This document shows positions 1-7,880 of a DNA stretch of 64,000 nucleotides, piece by piece. Made by a program: the position numbers and the translations under genes. Under the pieces are notes generated by a model. That model was not told where the DNA came from. It searched no databases and saw only the letters and a program-made list of their open reading frames with translations. The stretch is from contig NZ_RBCI01000001.1 in the NCBI RefSeq assembly GCF_003628535.1, forward strand, positions 62,001-126,000, in the 5' to 3' direction. This stretch comes from Flavisolibacter nicotianae (GTDB taxonomy: Bacteria > Bacteroidota > Bacteroidia > Chitinophagales > Chitinophagaceae). How positions within the stretch are numbered: position 1 is the first letter of the stretch; every line of letters starts with the position of its first letter.

Positions 1-1369
1 TGTCCATGAGGTCCTTCACGGTTTGACAGGAGTGGATCACGGTGGTATGGTCGCGACCGCCAAAATGCTCACCGATCGTCTTCAGTGAATTTTTAGTAAA
101 GGCCTTCGCCAGGTACATCGTGATCTGCCTGGCCTGGACGATTTCACGCTTTCTTGTTTTTTGCAACAGTTTGTCGTAAGCGACATCGTAGTACTCGCAA
201 ACCATCTTTTGGATGGTTTCGATGGTAATTTCTTTGCTAGCTGTTTTTACAAAATTCCGTAACACTTTTTTCGCGAGGTCTAGATCAATTTCCTTGCGAT
301 TGAGCGAAGATTGTGCCAACAACGAGATCAGTGCGCCTTCCAACTCGCGAATATTGTTGTTGATATTATAAGCAATGTACTTCACCACTTCTTTGGGCAT
401 CTCCAGCCCGTCGTTCTTCATCTTTTGCTCCAAAATCTCGATGCGTGTTTCATAGTCCGGCATCGATATATCGGCACTTAAGCCCCAGCGGAAACGGCTC
501 AGCAAACGCTCCTGTACGCCTTCCAGGTCTTTGGGCGCCTTGTCGGATGTCAGGATCAACTGCTTGCCCGACTGGTGCAGGTGATTGAAAATGGCAAACA
601 AGGCATCCTGCGATTTTTCGGCGCGGCTGAAAAACTGTACATCATCGATGATCAGCACGTCGATCAGTTGATAAAAGTGAATGAAATCGTTGATGGCGTT
701 GTTGCGGCTATGATCCACAAACTGGTTGATGAATTTTTCCGAACTAACGTACAACACTACCTTGTTTGGGTGCTGGCGCTTCACCTCGTTGCCGATGGCC
801 TGTGCGAGGTGGGTTTTGCCCAATCCCACACCGCCGTAAACCACCAGCGGGTTAAAGGAGTTGGCACCCGGTTTTTCGGCCACGGTTTTACCGGCACGGC
901 GGGCCACACGGTTGCAGTCGCCTTCGATATAGGTTTCAAATGTATAATTGGGGTTGAGCTGCGGATCGATGTGCATTTTCTTCAGCCCCGGAATCACAAA
1001 CGGATTTTTGATGGGTGTGTTGATCACCAGCGGGAAGTCCATTTCGTTGTTCACAAACGTCTTATAGGAATGGCCAGCCATGTCCACCGTCAGCGGCTTG
1101 TTGTATTTGTTTCCGCCATCGACCATAATGCGGTATTCGAGCCGTGCATCCTTGCCCAGCTCCCGTTTCAATGTCTTTGCCAACAGGTTCACGTAATGCT
1201 CCTCCAGGTATTCGTAGAAAAACTGGCTTGGCACCTGGATAATGAGAACATTTTCTTTTAAAGCAATCGGCTTGATCGGTTCAAACCATGTCTTAAAATG
1301 CTGCCACTCCACAATATCTTTGATGATTGCAAGACAATTGTTCCAGACCGAGGTTGTTGTTTTCTCCAT
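1..1369 (-). CDS. dnaA: Chromosomal replication initiator DnaA (3' end beyond the window)
   Basis: DnaA is the AAA+ ATPase that binds DnaA boxes at oriC and opens the duplex for replication. About 456 residues are visible from an ATG at 1369, and the last residues run off the left edge. An N-terminal helicase-loading domain comes first. The AAA+ core follows with Walker A GGVGLGKTH near residue 178 and Walker B LIIDDVQF near 240. The C-terminal DNA-binding helix-turn-helix shows the family signature GRDHTTVIHS near 440. No frameshift is seen. The gene points away from purQ, and the gap between them carries DnaA-box-like sites, consistent with autoregulation or a nearby origin. Identity is secure. 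Confidence 0.97.
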   Translation of the reverse strand, partial: MEKTTTSVWNNCLAIIKDIVEWQHFKTWFEPIKPIALKENVLIIQVPSQFFYEYLEEHYVNLLAKTLKRELGKDARLEYRIMVDGGNKYNKPLTVDMAGHSYKTFVNNEMDFPLVINTPIKNPFVIPGLKKMHIDPQLNPNYTFETYIEGDCNRVARRAGKTVAEKPGANSFNPLVVYGGVGLGKTHLAQAIGNEVKRQHPNKVVLYVSSEKFINQFVDHSRNNAINDFIHFYQLIDVLIIDDVQFFSRAEKSQDALFAIFNHLHQSGKQLILTSDKAPKDLEGVQERLLSRFRWGLSADISMPDYETRIEILEQKMKNDGLEMPKEVVKYIAYNINNNIRELEGALISLLAQSSLNRKEIDLDLAKKVLRNFVKTASKEITIETIQKMVCEYYDVAYDKLLQKTRKREIVQARQITMYLAKAFTKNSLKTIGEHFGGRDHTTVIHSCQTVKDLMD

Positions 1370-1413
1370 CTATTTTCGTAGCAGTTTAAAGTGAACAAGA
1401 AAGATCAAAAAGG

Positions 1414-1434
1414 TTTTTCACAAGGTGTGTATAA
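1414..1434. promoter_or_regulatory. Pair of DnaA-box-like sites upstream of dnaA
   Basis: TTTTTCACA at 1414-1422 on the plus strand and TGTGTATAA at 1426-1434 (TTATACACA on the minus strand) both fit the relaxed DnaA box TTWTNCACA. They face each other three bases apart, about 45-65 bases upstream of the dnaA start, beside A/T-rich DNA. Two sites are few for an origin, so autoregulation of dnaA is the modest reading. Confidence 0.45.
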
Positions 1435-1511
1435 ATAAATTTTTTTGAGACAGGAGGACGAATATCAGAAAAAGAAAATCCAAAAAAAAATTTTTAATTC
1501 TGAAAAAAACG

Positions 1512-1531
1512 ACAGGCCTGACAAAGCCTGT
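1512..1531 (-). terminator. Hairpin with minus-strand T run, upstream of dnaA
   Basis: ACAGGC (1512-1517) pairs with GCCTGT (1526-1531) around an 8-base loop. The flanking A run at 1503-1509 gives a T run after the stem on the minus strand, the layout of an intrinsic terminator. It would stop minus-strand transcripts before they enter dnaA. The stem is short, so activity is uncertain. Confidence 0.4.
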
Positions 1532-1674
1532 TTAAACAAATATTTCCCCGGCTGAACTTGCATTTTCTCCTGAAATTTTTAACTTCTTAACACCACGCTT
1601 TTGCCGGTATACGTGAAAAAAAATCGTGCCCCTTACCGGCCTCCTGTTTCGCTTCGCCACGATTGTTTTCAAGC

Positions 1675-1682
1675 TATCTTTG
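1675..1682 (+). promoter_or_regulatory. -7 promoter element of purQ
   Basis: TATCTTTG fits the Bacteroidota -7 consensus TAnnTTTG and ends only five bases before the purQ ATG at 1688, so the transcript would start at or next to the ATG. No clear TTG -33 element lies at the usual 17-23 base spacing, which lowers confidence. Confidence 0.45.
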
Positions 1683-1687
1683 TCTCC

Positions 1688-2365
1688 ATGAAATTTGGTG
1701 TAGTTGTTTTCCCCGGTTCCAATTGCGACAGAGACGTATACGATGCACTGGTACACGACCTCGGCCAGGAATGCGTGATGCTGTGGCACAAAGACGATGA
1801 CCTTTCGCAGTTTACAACCGATGATTGCATTGTGCTGCCCGGTGGCTTTTCGTACGGCGACTATTTGCGCACCGGCGCCATTGCCCGCTTCTCTCCCATC
1901 ATGAAAAGCGTGATCGAGTTTGCACAGAGTGGTGGTAAGGTGCTCGGCATCTGCAACGGATTCCAGATCCTGTGCGAGGCGCACTTACTGCCCGGCGCAC
2001 TGCTGCGCAACCAGGAACAAAAATTCATTTGCCAGAATATTTATGTGAAAGACATGGATGGCGATGTGTTGAAAATTCCGATTGCCCATGGCGAAGGACG
2101 TTACTACGCCGATGAGGCCACCCTCAATGAGCTGGAAACAAACAAACAGGTATTACTATATTATAGCGATGCCGGCGGCAACATTACAGAAGCGGCCAAT
2201 CACAACGGCTCCGTACGCAACATCGCCGGCATCTGCAACAAGGAACGGACTGTCTTTGGCATGATGCCACATCCCGAGCGGGCCTGCTCCGTTGCCCTGG
2301 GTAACACAGACGGACGGACACTGTTTAACAAGTTGTTTTCATTTGTAACAGAACCCAGTCTCTGA
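1688..2365 (+). CDS. purQ: Phosphoribosylformylglycinamidine synthase subunit PurQ
   Basis: PurQ is the glutaminase subunit of FGAM synthase. It releases ammonia from glutamine for the fourth step of purine synthesis, working with PurL and PurS, which are not in this window. The 225-residue protein has the class I amidotransferase nucleophile in GICNGFQ (Cys89) and the rest of the triad in MPHPER (His195, Glu197), with family-typical FPGSNCDRD at the N-terminus. An upstream in-frame extension exists from 1601, but the ATG at 1688 gives the normal family start and lies just behind a TAnnTTTG promoter element. Length is normal for a free-standing PurQ. Confidence 0.96.
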   Translation: MKFGVVVFPGSNCDRDVYDALVHDLGQECVMLWHKDDDLSQFTTDDCIVLPGGFSYGDYLRTGAIARFSPIMKSVIEFAQSGGKVLGICNGFQILCEAHLLPGALLRNQEQKFICQNIYVKDMDGDVLKIPIAHGEGRYYADEATLNELETNKQVLLYYSDAGGNITEAANHNGSVRNIAGICNKERTVFGMMPHPERACSVALGNTDGRTLFNKLFSFVTEPSL

Positions 2366-2441
2366 CACCGGCTTCCCGCTTCCATTATTAACACATCCGA
2401 AGTGTTTTAAACCGGAAATTTGTACAGCAAACAATTCGTAT

Positions 2442-2897
2442 ATGAAAAAAACGATTCTTTTTTTCACGCTTGCATTTTCCGCAGTTGTTGGATTCGCACA
2501 GGTTGCCAGCCCAGTGAACTGGACGTTTACCAGCAAGAAGGTTTCCGACAATGTGTACGAGGTGCAGATGGTGGCCACCATTCAAAACGGCTGGCACCTG
2601 TACTCGCAGTCGCAGCCGAAAGACGCCATCGCCGTGCCCACAACATTTGAGTTTTCGAAAAACCCCCTTGTGCAGCTTGACGGCAAGGTAAAAGAAGCCG
2701 GCAAGATGGAGCGGTTTACCGATAAAGACCTGGGTGTTTCTGCCAACCAATACAGCAAGCTGGTGGCGTTTTCGCAACGGGTGAAGCTGAAAGGGAAAGC
2801 AAAATCGAACGTCAGTGGCAATGTTACCTATCAAACCTGCGATGACAAAAAATGCCTGCCCCCCAAAACAGTCAACTTCAACATTGCCTTAAAATAA
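2442..2897 (+). CDS. Secreted DsbD alpha-domain-like protein with a redox Cys pair
   Basis: This 151-residue protein starts with a signal peptide (about residues 1-19, ending VGFAQ). The rest resembles the immunoglobulin-like N-terminal (alpha) domain of DsbD, which passes electrons from the membrane domain to periplasmic partners. The diagnostic end region TCDDKKCLPPKTVNF carries two cysteines four residues apart, suited to a redox pair. The gene ends five bases before a DsbD-family gene, so the two are almost certainly co-transcribed. The DsbD homologue's own alpha-like domain has no cysteines, so I infer that this small protein supplies the redox-active copy. Confidence 0.8.
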   Translation: MKKTILFFTLAFSAVVGFAQVASPVNWTFTSKKVSDNVYEVQMVATIQNGWHLYSQSQPKDAIAVPTTFEFSKNPLVQLDGKVKEAGKMERFTDKDLGVSANQYSKLVAFSQRVKLKGKAKSNVSGNVTYQTCDDKKCLPPKTVNFNIALK

Positions 2898-2902
2898 ATT
2901 AG

Positions 2903-4900
2903 ATGCGCTACCTGAACCGAGTTCTTGTTTTTCTGGCCGCATATCTTTTTATGACAACTGCACAGGCTCAAAACCCTGTGCAGTTTCGTTTTACACAGGA
3001 AGCAGCCGGCAAAGACGTTTTGCTTAAAATCAAAGCTGTTGTCCCGAAAGGAAGTGAAATCGTTTCTGTCAAACCCATCTCAGACGAGGCTCCCATCAAT
3101 ACCCAAATCCGGTTTGATTCATCAGCGAAAGTTCAGTTGAAAGACTCTGTAAAAGAATCTGGTTTGCAAAAGCAGGTCACCGAGGCAGACTTCAACAATG
3201 CGCTTGTTACCTACTATTCCGACTCGGTGGAGTGGCAGCAGCGATTGCAGCTACCTGCTGCAGACAGCACCACCGTAAAAGGAACCATCGCCTATTTTGT
3301 CAAAAGCAATGGTGCCTTCAACAGTTATGAAGAACCGTTTGCTGTCAAAATTCACCCATCCGTACAAAGCGCTAAAACGGCAACGATCCAAAGCAAGGAC
3401 GACCTGGAAAGCCGTTCGCTTGGCTATATTTTCCTGATCTCCTTTTTGGGTGGCTTTATTGCCCTGGTTACACCTTGCGTGTTTTCGATGGTACCGGTTA
3501 CCGTTGGCTTTTTCACCAAGCGAAGCAAAAGCCGCGAACAGGGTATTCGCAACGCCATTTATTATTCCGTTTCCATTATTCTGATCTTTACGTTGCTTGG
3601 CTTCCTGGTCACGCTGATTTTTGGCCCAACAGCCTTGAACAAACTTGCCACCAACTGGATAGCCAATCTCCTGTTCTTTCTGATCTTTCTTGTCTTTGGC
3701 ATTTCGTTTCTTGGCGCATTCGATATCCAGTTGCCTTCTTCCTGGCAAACGGCAGCAGACTCCAAAGCCAACACCAGCAACTTCACGGGCATCTTTTTCA
3801 TGGCGCTTACACTGGCACTGGTTTCATTTTCGTGTACGGGGCCTATCATCGGCAACCTGATTGTGCTTGCCTCCAAAGGAAGCTATTTTGGTCCGCTGGT
3901 TGGCATGTTCGGTTTTTCGGTTGCGCTTGCTCTTCCCTTTACATTGTTTGCTCTTTTCCCGCAATGGATCAACAGCTTTGGCAAGGCCGGCGGATGGCTG
4001 AACAGCGTGAAAGTGGCACTTGGCTTCCTGGAACTGGCACTTGCACTGAAATTTTTATCCAATGCCGACCTGGCAAAAGGCTGGCGCTTGCTGGACCGGG
4101 AGATTTTTCTTTCGTTGTGGATCGTGTTGTTTGGCCTGCTGGGCTTCTATATTTTGGGTAAGATCAAATTTCACCACGACAGCGACCTGCCGAAGAACGA
4201 TTTTGAGCAACCGTACGTCAGTATTCCGCGCCTCTTCTTTGCCATCGTTGCTTTTGCCTTTACCGTGTACATGGTTCCGGGTCTTTGGGGCGCACCGCTC
4301 AAGGGAATCAGCGCTTTTCTTCCGCCCTATGGCACGCAGGATTTCAGCAACTCCGGTGGAACAGTGCCGGCCAGCACAAGTGCCGATGGAGAGATCAAAC
4401 CGGCGAAATACGTAAAGGAACTTTCGCCTTACGAACCCGAAGTCGCCAAAAAGGCCGGCCTTGTTACCTTCTATGATTACGACGAAGCGCTTGCCGCGGC
4501 ACGCAAAGCCGGGAAGCCGCTGATGCTCGACTTTACAGGCATCAACTGCATCAATTGCCGCAAGATGGAAGCACAGGTGTGGAGTCAGCCGGAAGTGATG
4601 AAGCGGCTAAAAGAAAATTTTATTATTGCATCGCTTTACACCGATGTGCAGAATATTTACCTGCCGGAAGCCGAAGAATTTGATTCGAAGGAACTGGGCG
4701 AACATGTAAACACCGTTGGTGAAAAGTTTTCGCACCTGGAAGTAAGCCGCTACGGCGTGGCTTCGCAGCCCTTCTATATCTTTCTGGATACGAAAGAACA
4801 AAAACTGGCGCCGGATGGCTATCCTTACGATCCCGATGTACAAAAATTTATTCAGCACCTGGATAATGTCGTTGCTGAATACAAAAAAAGAAAGTCGTAA
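2903..4900 (+). CDS. dsbD: DsbD-family thiol:disulfide interchange protein
   Basis: Inner-membrane reductase that carries electrons from cytoplasmic thioredoxin to the periplasm. The 665-residue protein has a signal peptide ending AQAQ, an alpha-like domain (about 25-150), a membrane domain of about eight helices (about 170-455) and a C-terminal thioredoxin fold with the CxxC pair Cys549-Cys552 in GINCINCRKM. The membrane domain keeps one cysteine in VTPCVFSMVP (Cys192) and one in SFSCTGPIIG (Cys311), the expected redox pair. The alpha-like domain, however, has no cysteine where its partner upstream has two. A strong hairpin terminator follows. Family assignment is firm; the gene symbol is by homology. 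Confidence 0.9.
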   Translation: MRYLNRVLVFLAAYLFMTTAQAQNPVQFRFTQEAAGKDVLLKIKAVVPKGSEIVSVKPISDEAPINTQIRFDSSAKVQLKDSVKESGLQKQVTEADFNNALVTYYSDSVEWQQRLQLPAADSTTVKGTIAYFVKSNGAFNSYEEPFAVKIHPSVQSAKTATIQSKDDLESRSLGYIFLISFLGGFIALVTPCVFSMVPVTVGFFTKRSKSREQGIRNAIYYSVSIILIFTLLGFLVTLIFGPTALNKLATNWIANLLFFLIFLVFGISFLGAFDIQLPSSWQTAADSKANTSNFTGIFFMALTLALVSFSCTGPIIGNLIVLASKGSYFGPLVGMFGFSVALALPFTLFALFPQWINSFGKAGGWLNSVKVALGFLELALALKFLSNADLAKGWRLLDREIFLSLWIVLFGLLGFYILGKIKFHHDSDLPKNDFEQPYVSIPRLFFAIVAFAFTVYMVPGLWGAPLKGISAFLPPYGTQDFSNSGGTVPASTSADGEIKPAKYVKELSPYEPEVAKKAGLVTFYDYDEALAAARKAGKPLMLDFTGINCINCRKMEAQVWSQPEVMKRLKENFIIASLYTDVQNIYLPEAEEFDSKELGEHVNTVGEKFSHLEVSRYGVASQPFYIFLDTKEQKLAPDGYPYDPDVQKFIQHLDNVVAEYKKRKS

Positions 4901-4930
4901 CCGCATGGCTGCCCAATCAAGTCCATGCAA

Positions 4931-4970
4931 TAAAGTAAAAAGGCTGTCGCAGGACAGCCTTTTTACTTTA
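4931..4970. terminator. Bidirectional terminator after dsbD
   Basis: A perfect 18-base-pair inverted repeat (4931-4948 with 4953-4970) around the loop GCAG. The GC-rich core AGGCTGTC/GACAGCCT is flanked by A and T runs on either side, so it can end transcripts on both strands: dsbD from the left and the small minus-strand gene from the right. Confidence 0.85.
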
Positions 4971-4980
4971 TACAGATCGT

Positions 4981-5202
4981 TTAATATTCGTCTTCATTAA
5001 ACATAAAATCTTCCTGCGAAGGATAGTCGGGCCAGATGTCTTCGATGCTCTCGTACACCTCGCCTTCGTCTTCGAGTTCCTGCAGGTTTTCGATCACCTC
5101 GATCGGTGCGCCGGAACGAATGCTATAGTCGATCAGCTCGTCTTTTGTGGCGGGCCAGGGAGCTTCTTCAAGGTAGGATGCTAATTCCAATGTCCAAAAC
5201 AT
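4981..5202 (-). CDS. Small acidic DUF2795-type protein
   Basis: A 73-residue, strongly acidic cytoplasmic protein without signal peptide or membrane segment. It matches a small protein common in Bacteroidota and usually labelled DUF2795. The recognisable part is the helical region around ELASYLEEAPWPATKDELID, followed by an acidic tail ending in FNEDEY. No biochemical function is known to me. It stands alone, divergent from the LolD-like gene and converging on the dsbD terminator. The ATG at 5202 is the only reasonable start. Confidence 0.75.
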   Translation of the reverse strand: MFWTLELASYLEEAPWPATKDELIDYSIRSGAPIEVIENLQELEDEGEVYESIEDIWPDYPSQEDFMFNEDEY

Positions 5203-5380
5203 TTCGCTACAATTTATTGGTTACGAAAAGGTAAAGTATAAATTACTATGCCAATTTAAAGCACTTTGCGCTTTTCAATTTTCCGCAAATGTAGCAGGAT
5301 TCACCAATTTTCCAAACGAAGTTCGCCGAGCAGGAAAAGGCCTTCGTTTTTTGCGGATATTTGGCCTCTTTACAAGTTGT

Positions 5381-6031
5381 ATGCTGACAGCGACCAATAT
5401 TCACAAACGATATGGCACGGTAGACGTTCTGAAAGGCGTAGATGTTACCATCAATAAAGGCGAAGTGGTAAGTATCGTCGGGCCCTCCGGCTCGGGCAAA
5501 TCCACCTTCCTGCACATCCTGGGCACCCTCGACAAACCCGACCAGGGCGAGGTGCACCTGCACCAACAAAATATTACCCGCCTGCAGGGGAACTCGCTTT
5601 CTTCCTTTCGCAACAAGCACATTGGCTTTGTTTTCCAGTTCCATCACCTGCTGCCCGAGTTCTCTGCCCTCGAAAATGTCTGCATTCCCGGCTGGCTGAC
5701 AAAGAAGAACAAAAGCGACGTGAAAAGCAAAGCTGTTTCCCTGCTGAAGACCCTGGGCCTGGGACATCGAATTGAAAACAAGCCGTCACAACTATCCGGC
5801 GGTGAACAGCAACGGGTGGCCGTGGCAAGGGCCCTGATCAACAGTCCGGAAATTGTTTTTGCCGACGAACCCACCGGCAACCTGGATACTGCCAATGCAA
5901 AAGAGCTTCACCAGTTATTTTTCGAATTGCGTCGCCAGTTCCAGCAAACATTCCTGATCGTTACACACAACGAAGAACTGGCGCAGCTAAGCGATCGTGT
6001 GTTGCACATGAAAGACGGGAAGATCGTCTGA
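5381..6031 (+). CDS. LolD-like ABC transporter ATP-binding protein
   Basis: This 216-residue ATPase belongs to the LolD/MacB/FtsE branch that drives FtsX-type permeases, for example in lipoprotein release. It has Walker A GPSGSGKST (34-42), signature LSGGEQQR (138-145), and Walker B with catalytic Glu in VFADEPT (about 159-165), followed by the NLD D-loop and a conserved switch His in THNEE. Open reading continues upstream to 5351, but the ATG at 5381 (MLTATNIHKRYG) is the family-like start. No permease is adjacent; an FtsX-type permease is encoded at 44628-45893, but pairing across that distance is only speculation. Confidence 0.88.
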   Translation: MLTATNIHKRYGTVDVLKGVDVTINKGEVVSIVGPSGSGKSTFLHILGTLDKPDQGEVHLHQQNITRLQGNSLSSFRNKHIGFVFQFHHLLPEFSALENVCIPGWLTKKNKSDVKSKAVSLLKTLGLGHRIENKPSQLSGGEQQRVAVARALINSPEIVFADEPTGNLDTANAKELHQLFFELRRQFQQTFLIVTHNEELAQLSDRVLHMKDGKIV

Positions 6032-6127
6032 ATTGTGAGGAAGTGGTTTTGGGAACAAAGGAGATACGGGCTACATTCCAGCCTCTCCAGGTCGTCCGAC
6101 GCATCCCAAAAATCACGGTTCCGACAG

Positions 6128-6135
6128 TACCTTTG
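6128..6135 (+). promoter_or_regulatory. -7 promoter element of ubiE/menG
   Basis: TACCTTTG is a full match to TAnnTTTG and ends six bases before the ATG at 6142, implying a leaderless or nearly leaderless transcript. A matching TTG at -33 is not evident. Confidence 0.45.
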
Positions 6136-6141
6136 CAACCC

Positions 6142-6888
6142 ATGACAGATTTTCCACACGACAGCATCAAACCTTTTTCGGAAGAAGGCCCTAAGAAAGT
6201 ACAGGTCAGCGAAATGTTCGACCGCATTGCCCCCCGCTACGATTTCATGAATCGCTTCCTGAGTGCCGGTATAGACCGTAGCTGGCGCAAAAAAGCCATC
6301 CGGTATTTTACCAAAGACCAACCCCGGATCATCCTGGACGTGGCGACCGGAACCGGTGATATGGCCATCCAGGCCAACCGGATGTTGGCGCCTGAAAAAA
6401 TAATTGGCATTGATATTTCTACTAAAATGCTGGCGATCGGACGAGAAAAGATCAGCAAGGAAGGCCTAAACGAAAAGATCGAACTGGTGAGCGGCGACGG
6501 CGAAACAATAAACTTTCCCGATGCAACGTTTGATGGCGTGATGGTTGCCTTTGGTGTTCGCAATTTCGAAAACCTGGACCAGGGGCTTCGGGAGATCTTA
6601 CGGGTAATGAAACCGGGTGCGCAACTGGTGGTGCTGGAATTCAGCAAACCCCGCATACCGGGAATCAAAACGTTGTACAACTTCTACATGGGCGTTGTGG
6701 CACCGCAACTGGCAAAGTTGTTCAACCAGAATAAACAGGCTTACCAGTATTTGAATGAGTCAGCCAAAGCATTTCCGGATCGCCAGTTATTTGTGGACAT
6801 CCTGAACAAAACCGGGTTTTCCAATACCTATTATCAATCGCTAAGCTTAGGAATATGTTGTATTTACAGTGCAAGAAAAAGAGCCTGA
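6142..6888 (+). CDS. ubiE: Demethylmenaquinone methyltransferase UbiE/MenG
   Basis: SAM-dependent methyltransferase for the last step of menaquinone synthesis, converting demethylmenaquinone to menaquinone, the quinone reduced by complex I encoded later in this window. The 248-residue protein has the family N-terminus with VSEMFDRIAPRYDFMN, SAM-binding motif I DVATGTGD (66-73) and the typical VAFGVRNFENL and VLEFSKPR segments. The ATG at 6142 is preferred over longer frames because it starts at the usual place and follows a TACCTTTG promoter element. Its last 34 bases overlap the start of porT, suggesting translational coupling. Confidence 0.95.
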   Translation: MTDFPHDSIKPFSEEGPKKVQVSEMFDRIAPRYDFMNRFLSAGIDRSWRKKAIRYFTKDQPRIILDVATGTGDMAIQANRMLAPEKIIGIDISTKMLAIGREKISKEGLNEKIELVSGDGETINFPDATFDGVMVAFGVRNFENLDQGLREILRVMKPGAQLVVLEFSKPRIPGIKTLYNFYMGVVAPQLAKLFNQNKQAYQYLNESAKAFPDRQLFVDILNKTGFSNTYYQSLSLGICCIYSARKRA

Positions 6889-7586
6889 AAAAAATTGCTT
6901 TCCTTGGTGCCCTGCTGGCTTCCTTTTCCACGTTTGCGCAACAGCAACTGAACATGGAGGAACACGATCAGAAACCCTATTTTTTCGGGATTTCGCTGGG
7001 CTTTAACCGTTCGGGTTTCCGAACCGACCTGCACCCCAATTACCTGTTGCAGGATAGCATCCTGACGGCCCAATCCGTTCCTTCCATTGGATTCAACCTG
7101 GGTCTTTCGGCGACGGTTCGCCTAAGCCCGCGATTTGAATTACGGGCCAACCCCCAACTCATGTTCATGGACCGGAGCATCCAGTACACTCTTCGCTACC
7201 CCGACAAGTTGGACAATGCGTACGTCATTGACAAAAAAGTGGAGTCGGTCATTGTCAGTGCCCCACTGCAGCTTCGCTTCCTGTCGGACCGGATCGGGAA
7301 CTTTCGTGTGTACATGATGGGTGGCGGCAAGCTCGATTATGACCTGGCATCGAATGCGCAATCCAGAAACGCAGAAGACATGATCCGCATCCGCAAGTAC
7401 GACTACGGCATTGAAGGCGGGATTGGGTTCAAGTTCTATTATCCCAGCTTCATCCTGGCACCCGAGATTAAAATCAGCAACGGCTTTCGTGACATGCATG
7501 GCAGGACTCCCAAACTCAATTATTCCAACGTACTGGACAAGATTAATTCCCGCATGATCGTTTTTACCCTCAACCTGGAAGGATAG
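6855..7586 (+). CDS. porT: PorT/SprT-like outer membrane protein (type IX secretion)
   Basis: The 243-residue protein has a signal peptide ending TFAQQ, then a small beta-barrel with alternating hydrophobic strands and aromatic-rich turns, ending in the barrel-like VFTLNLEG. PorT (SprT in Flavobacterium) is needed for type IX secretion, and in Bacteroidota it is typically encoded beside ubiE, as here, which is the main support for the name. It starts inside the ubiE coding region (34-base overlap), so the pair is surely one transcript. Other type IX genes in the window (PorP/SprF and sorting-domain cargo) fit. A generic barrel of the PorT family without this role is the alternative. Confidence 0.8.
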   Translation: MLYLQCKKKSLKKIAFLGALLASFSTFAQQQLNMEEHDQKPYFFGISLGFNRSGFRTDLHPNYLLQDSILTAQSVPSIGFNLGLSATVRLSPRFELRANPQLMFMDRSIQYTLRYPDKLDNAYVIDKKVESVIVSAPLQLRFLSDRIGNFRVYMMGGGKLDYDLASNAQSRNAEDMIRIRKYDYGIEGGIGFKFYYPSFILAPEIKISNGFRDMHGRTPKLNYSNVLDKINSRMIVFTLNLEG

Positions 7587-7742
7587 TAACCTTTTAAAAA
7601 TGAGCATAAGGTATTGAGCAGGCAGTGCGCAGTTGGCAGTCGGATCTCCGCTACAGCTTATTACGGACTTCTGATCACCTACTTGCTTTTATTCGGGCTA
7701 ATTAGTTTAATCCTATTCGGTTCTTCTACGAAAAGACGTCAT

Positions 7743-7772
7743 TGCTGGCTCTCAAGGCCAGCATTTTTTTTT
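7743..7772 (+). terminator. Intrinsic terminator of ubiE-porT
   Basis: TGCTGGC (7743-7749) pairs with GCCAGCA (7757-7763) around a 7-base loop and is followed by nine T residues (7764-7772). Classic Rho-independent layout for plus-strand transcripts. Confidence 0.88.
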
Positions 7773-7800
7773 GCACGATCGCGAATGAATAGCATCAGCC

Positions 7801-7833
7801 CAAAAAGAAAGACACGCCAGTAGCATGTCTTTC
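7801..7833 (-). terminator. Terminator of the Wzi/RemB-like gene
   Basis: GAAAGACA (7807-7814) pairs with TGTCTTTC (7826-7833). On the minus strand the stem is followed by a T run (complement of 7802-7806), placing a terminator about 50 bases after the stop of the minus-strand gene. Confidence 0.7.
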
Positions 7834-7880
7834 CGTGATCGTATCAACCAAATTTTTTATTCATCAACCATGCCTGTTTG

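Larger units (their letters stand above)
1370..1687. other. Intergenic region between dnaA and purQ
   Basis: This is the only gene-free stretch over 300 bases. From left to right it holds: two DnaA-box-like 9-mers (1414-1422 and 1426-1434); a very A/T-rich block (about 1431-1510) with long A and T runs; a hairpin (1512-1531); and a -7 promoter element just before purQ (1675-1682). I see no convincing small ORF or RNA gene. An origin of replication or a dnaA autoregulatory region is possible but unproven. Confidence 0.6.
7587..7880. other. Convergent intergenic region with two terminators
   Basis: This gap separates the convergent porT and Wzi/RemB-like genes. Apart from the two opposite-facing hairpins listed separately (7743-7772 and 7807-7833), I find no credible gene. 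A 69-codon open frame here has no family resemblance and spans the porT terminator. Confidence 0.6.

Noticed and set aside
575-1261. 228-codon plus-strand open frame opposite dnaA
   Set aside because: dnaA on the minus strand has all AAA+ and DNA-binding motifs, so this is a shadow.
5320-5352. Terminator-like AACGAAG...CTTCGTTTTTT before the LolD-like gene
   Set aside because: It lies in a divergent gap with no plus-strand gene upstream to terminate, and the stem has a long unpaired interior.
7614-7823. 69-codon open frame between porT and the Wzi/RemB-like gene
   Set aside because: It spans the porT terminator and has no plausible start or conserved sequence.
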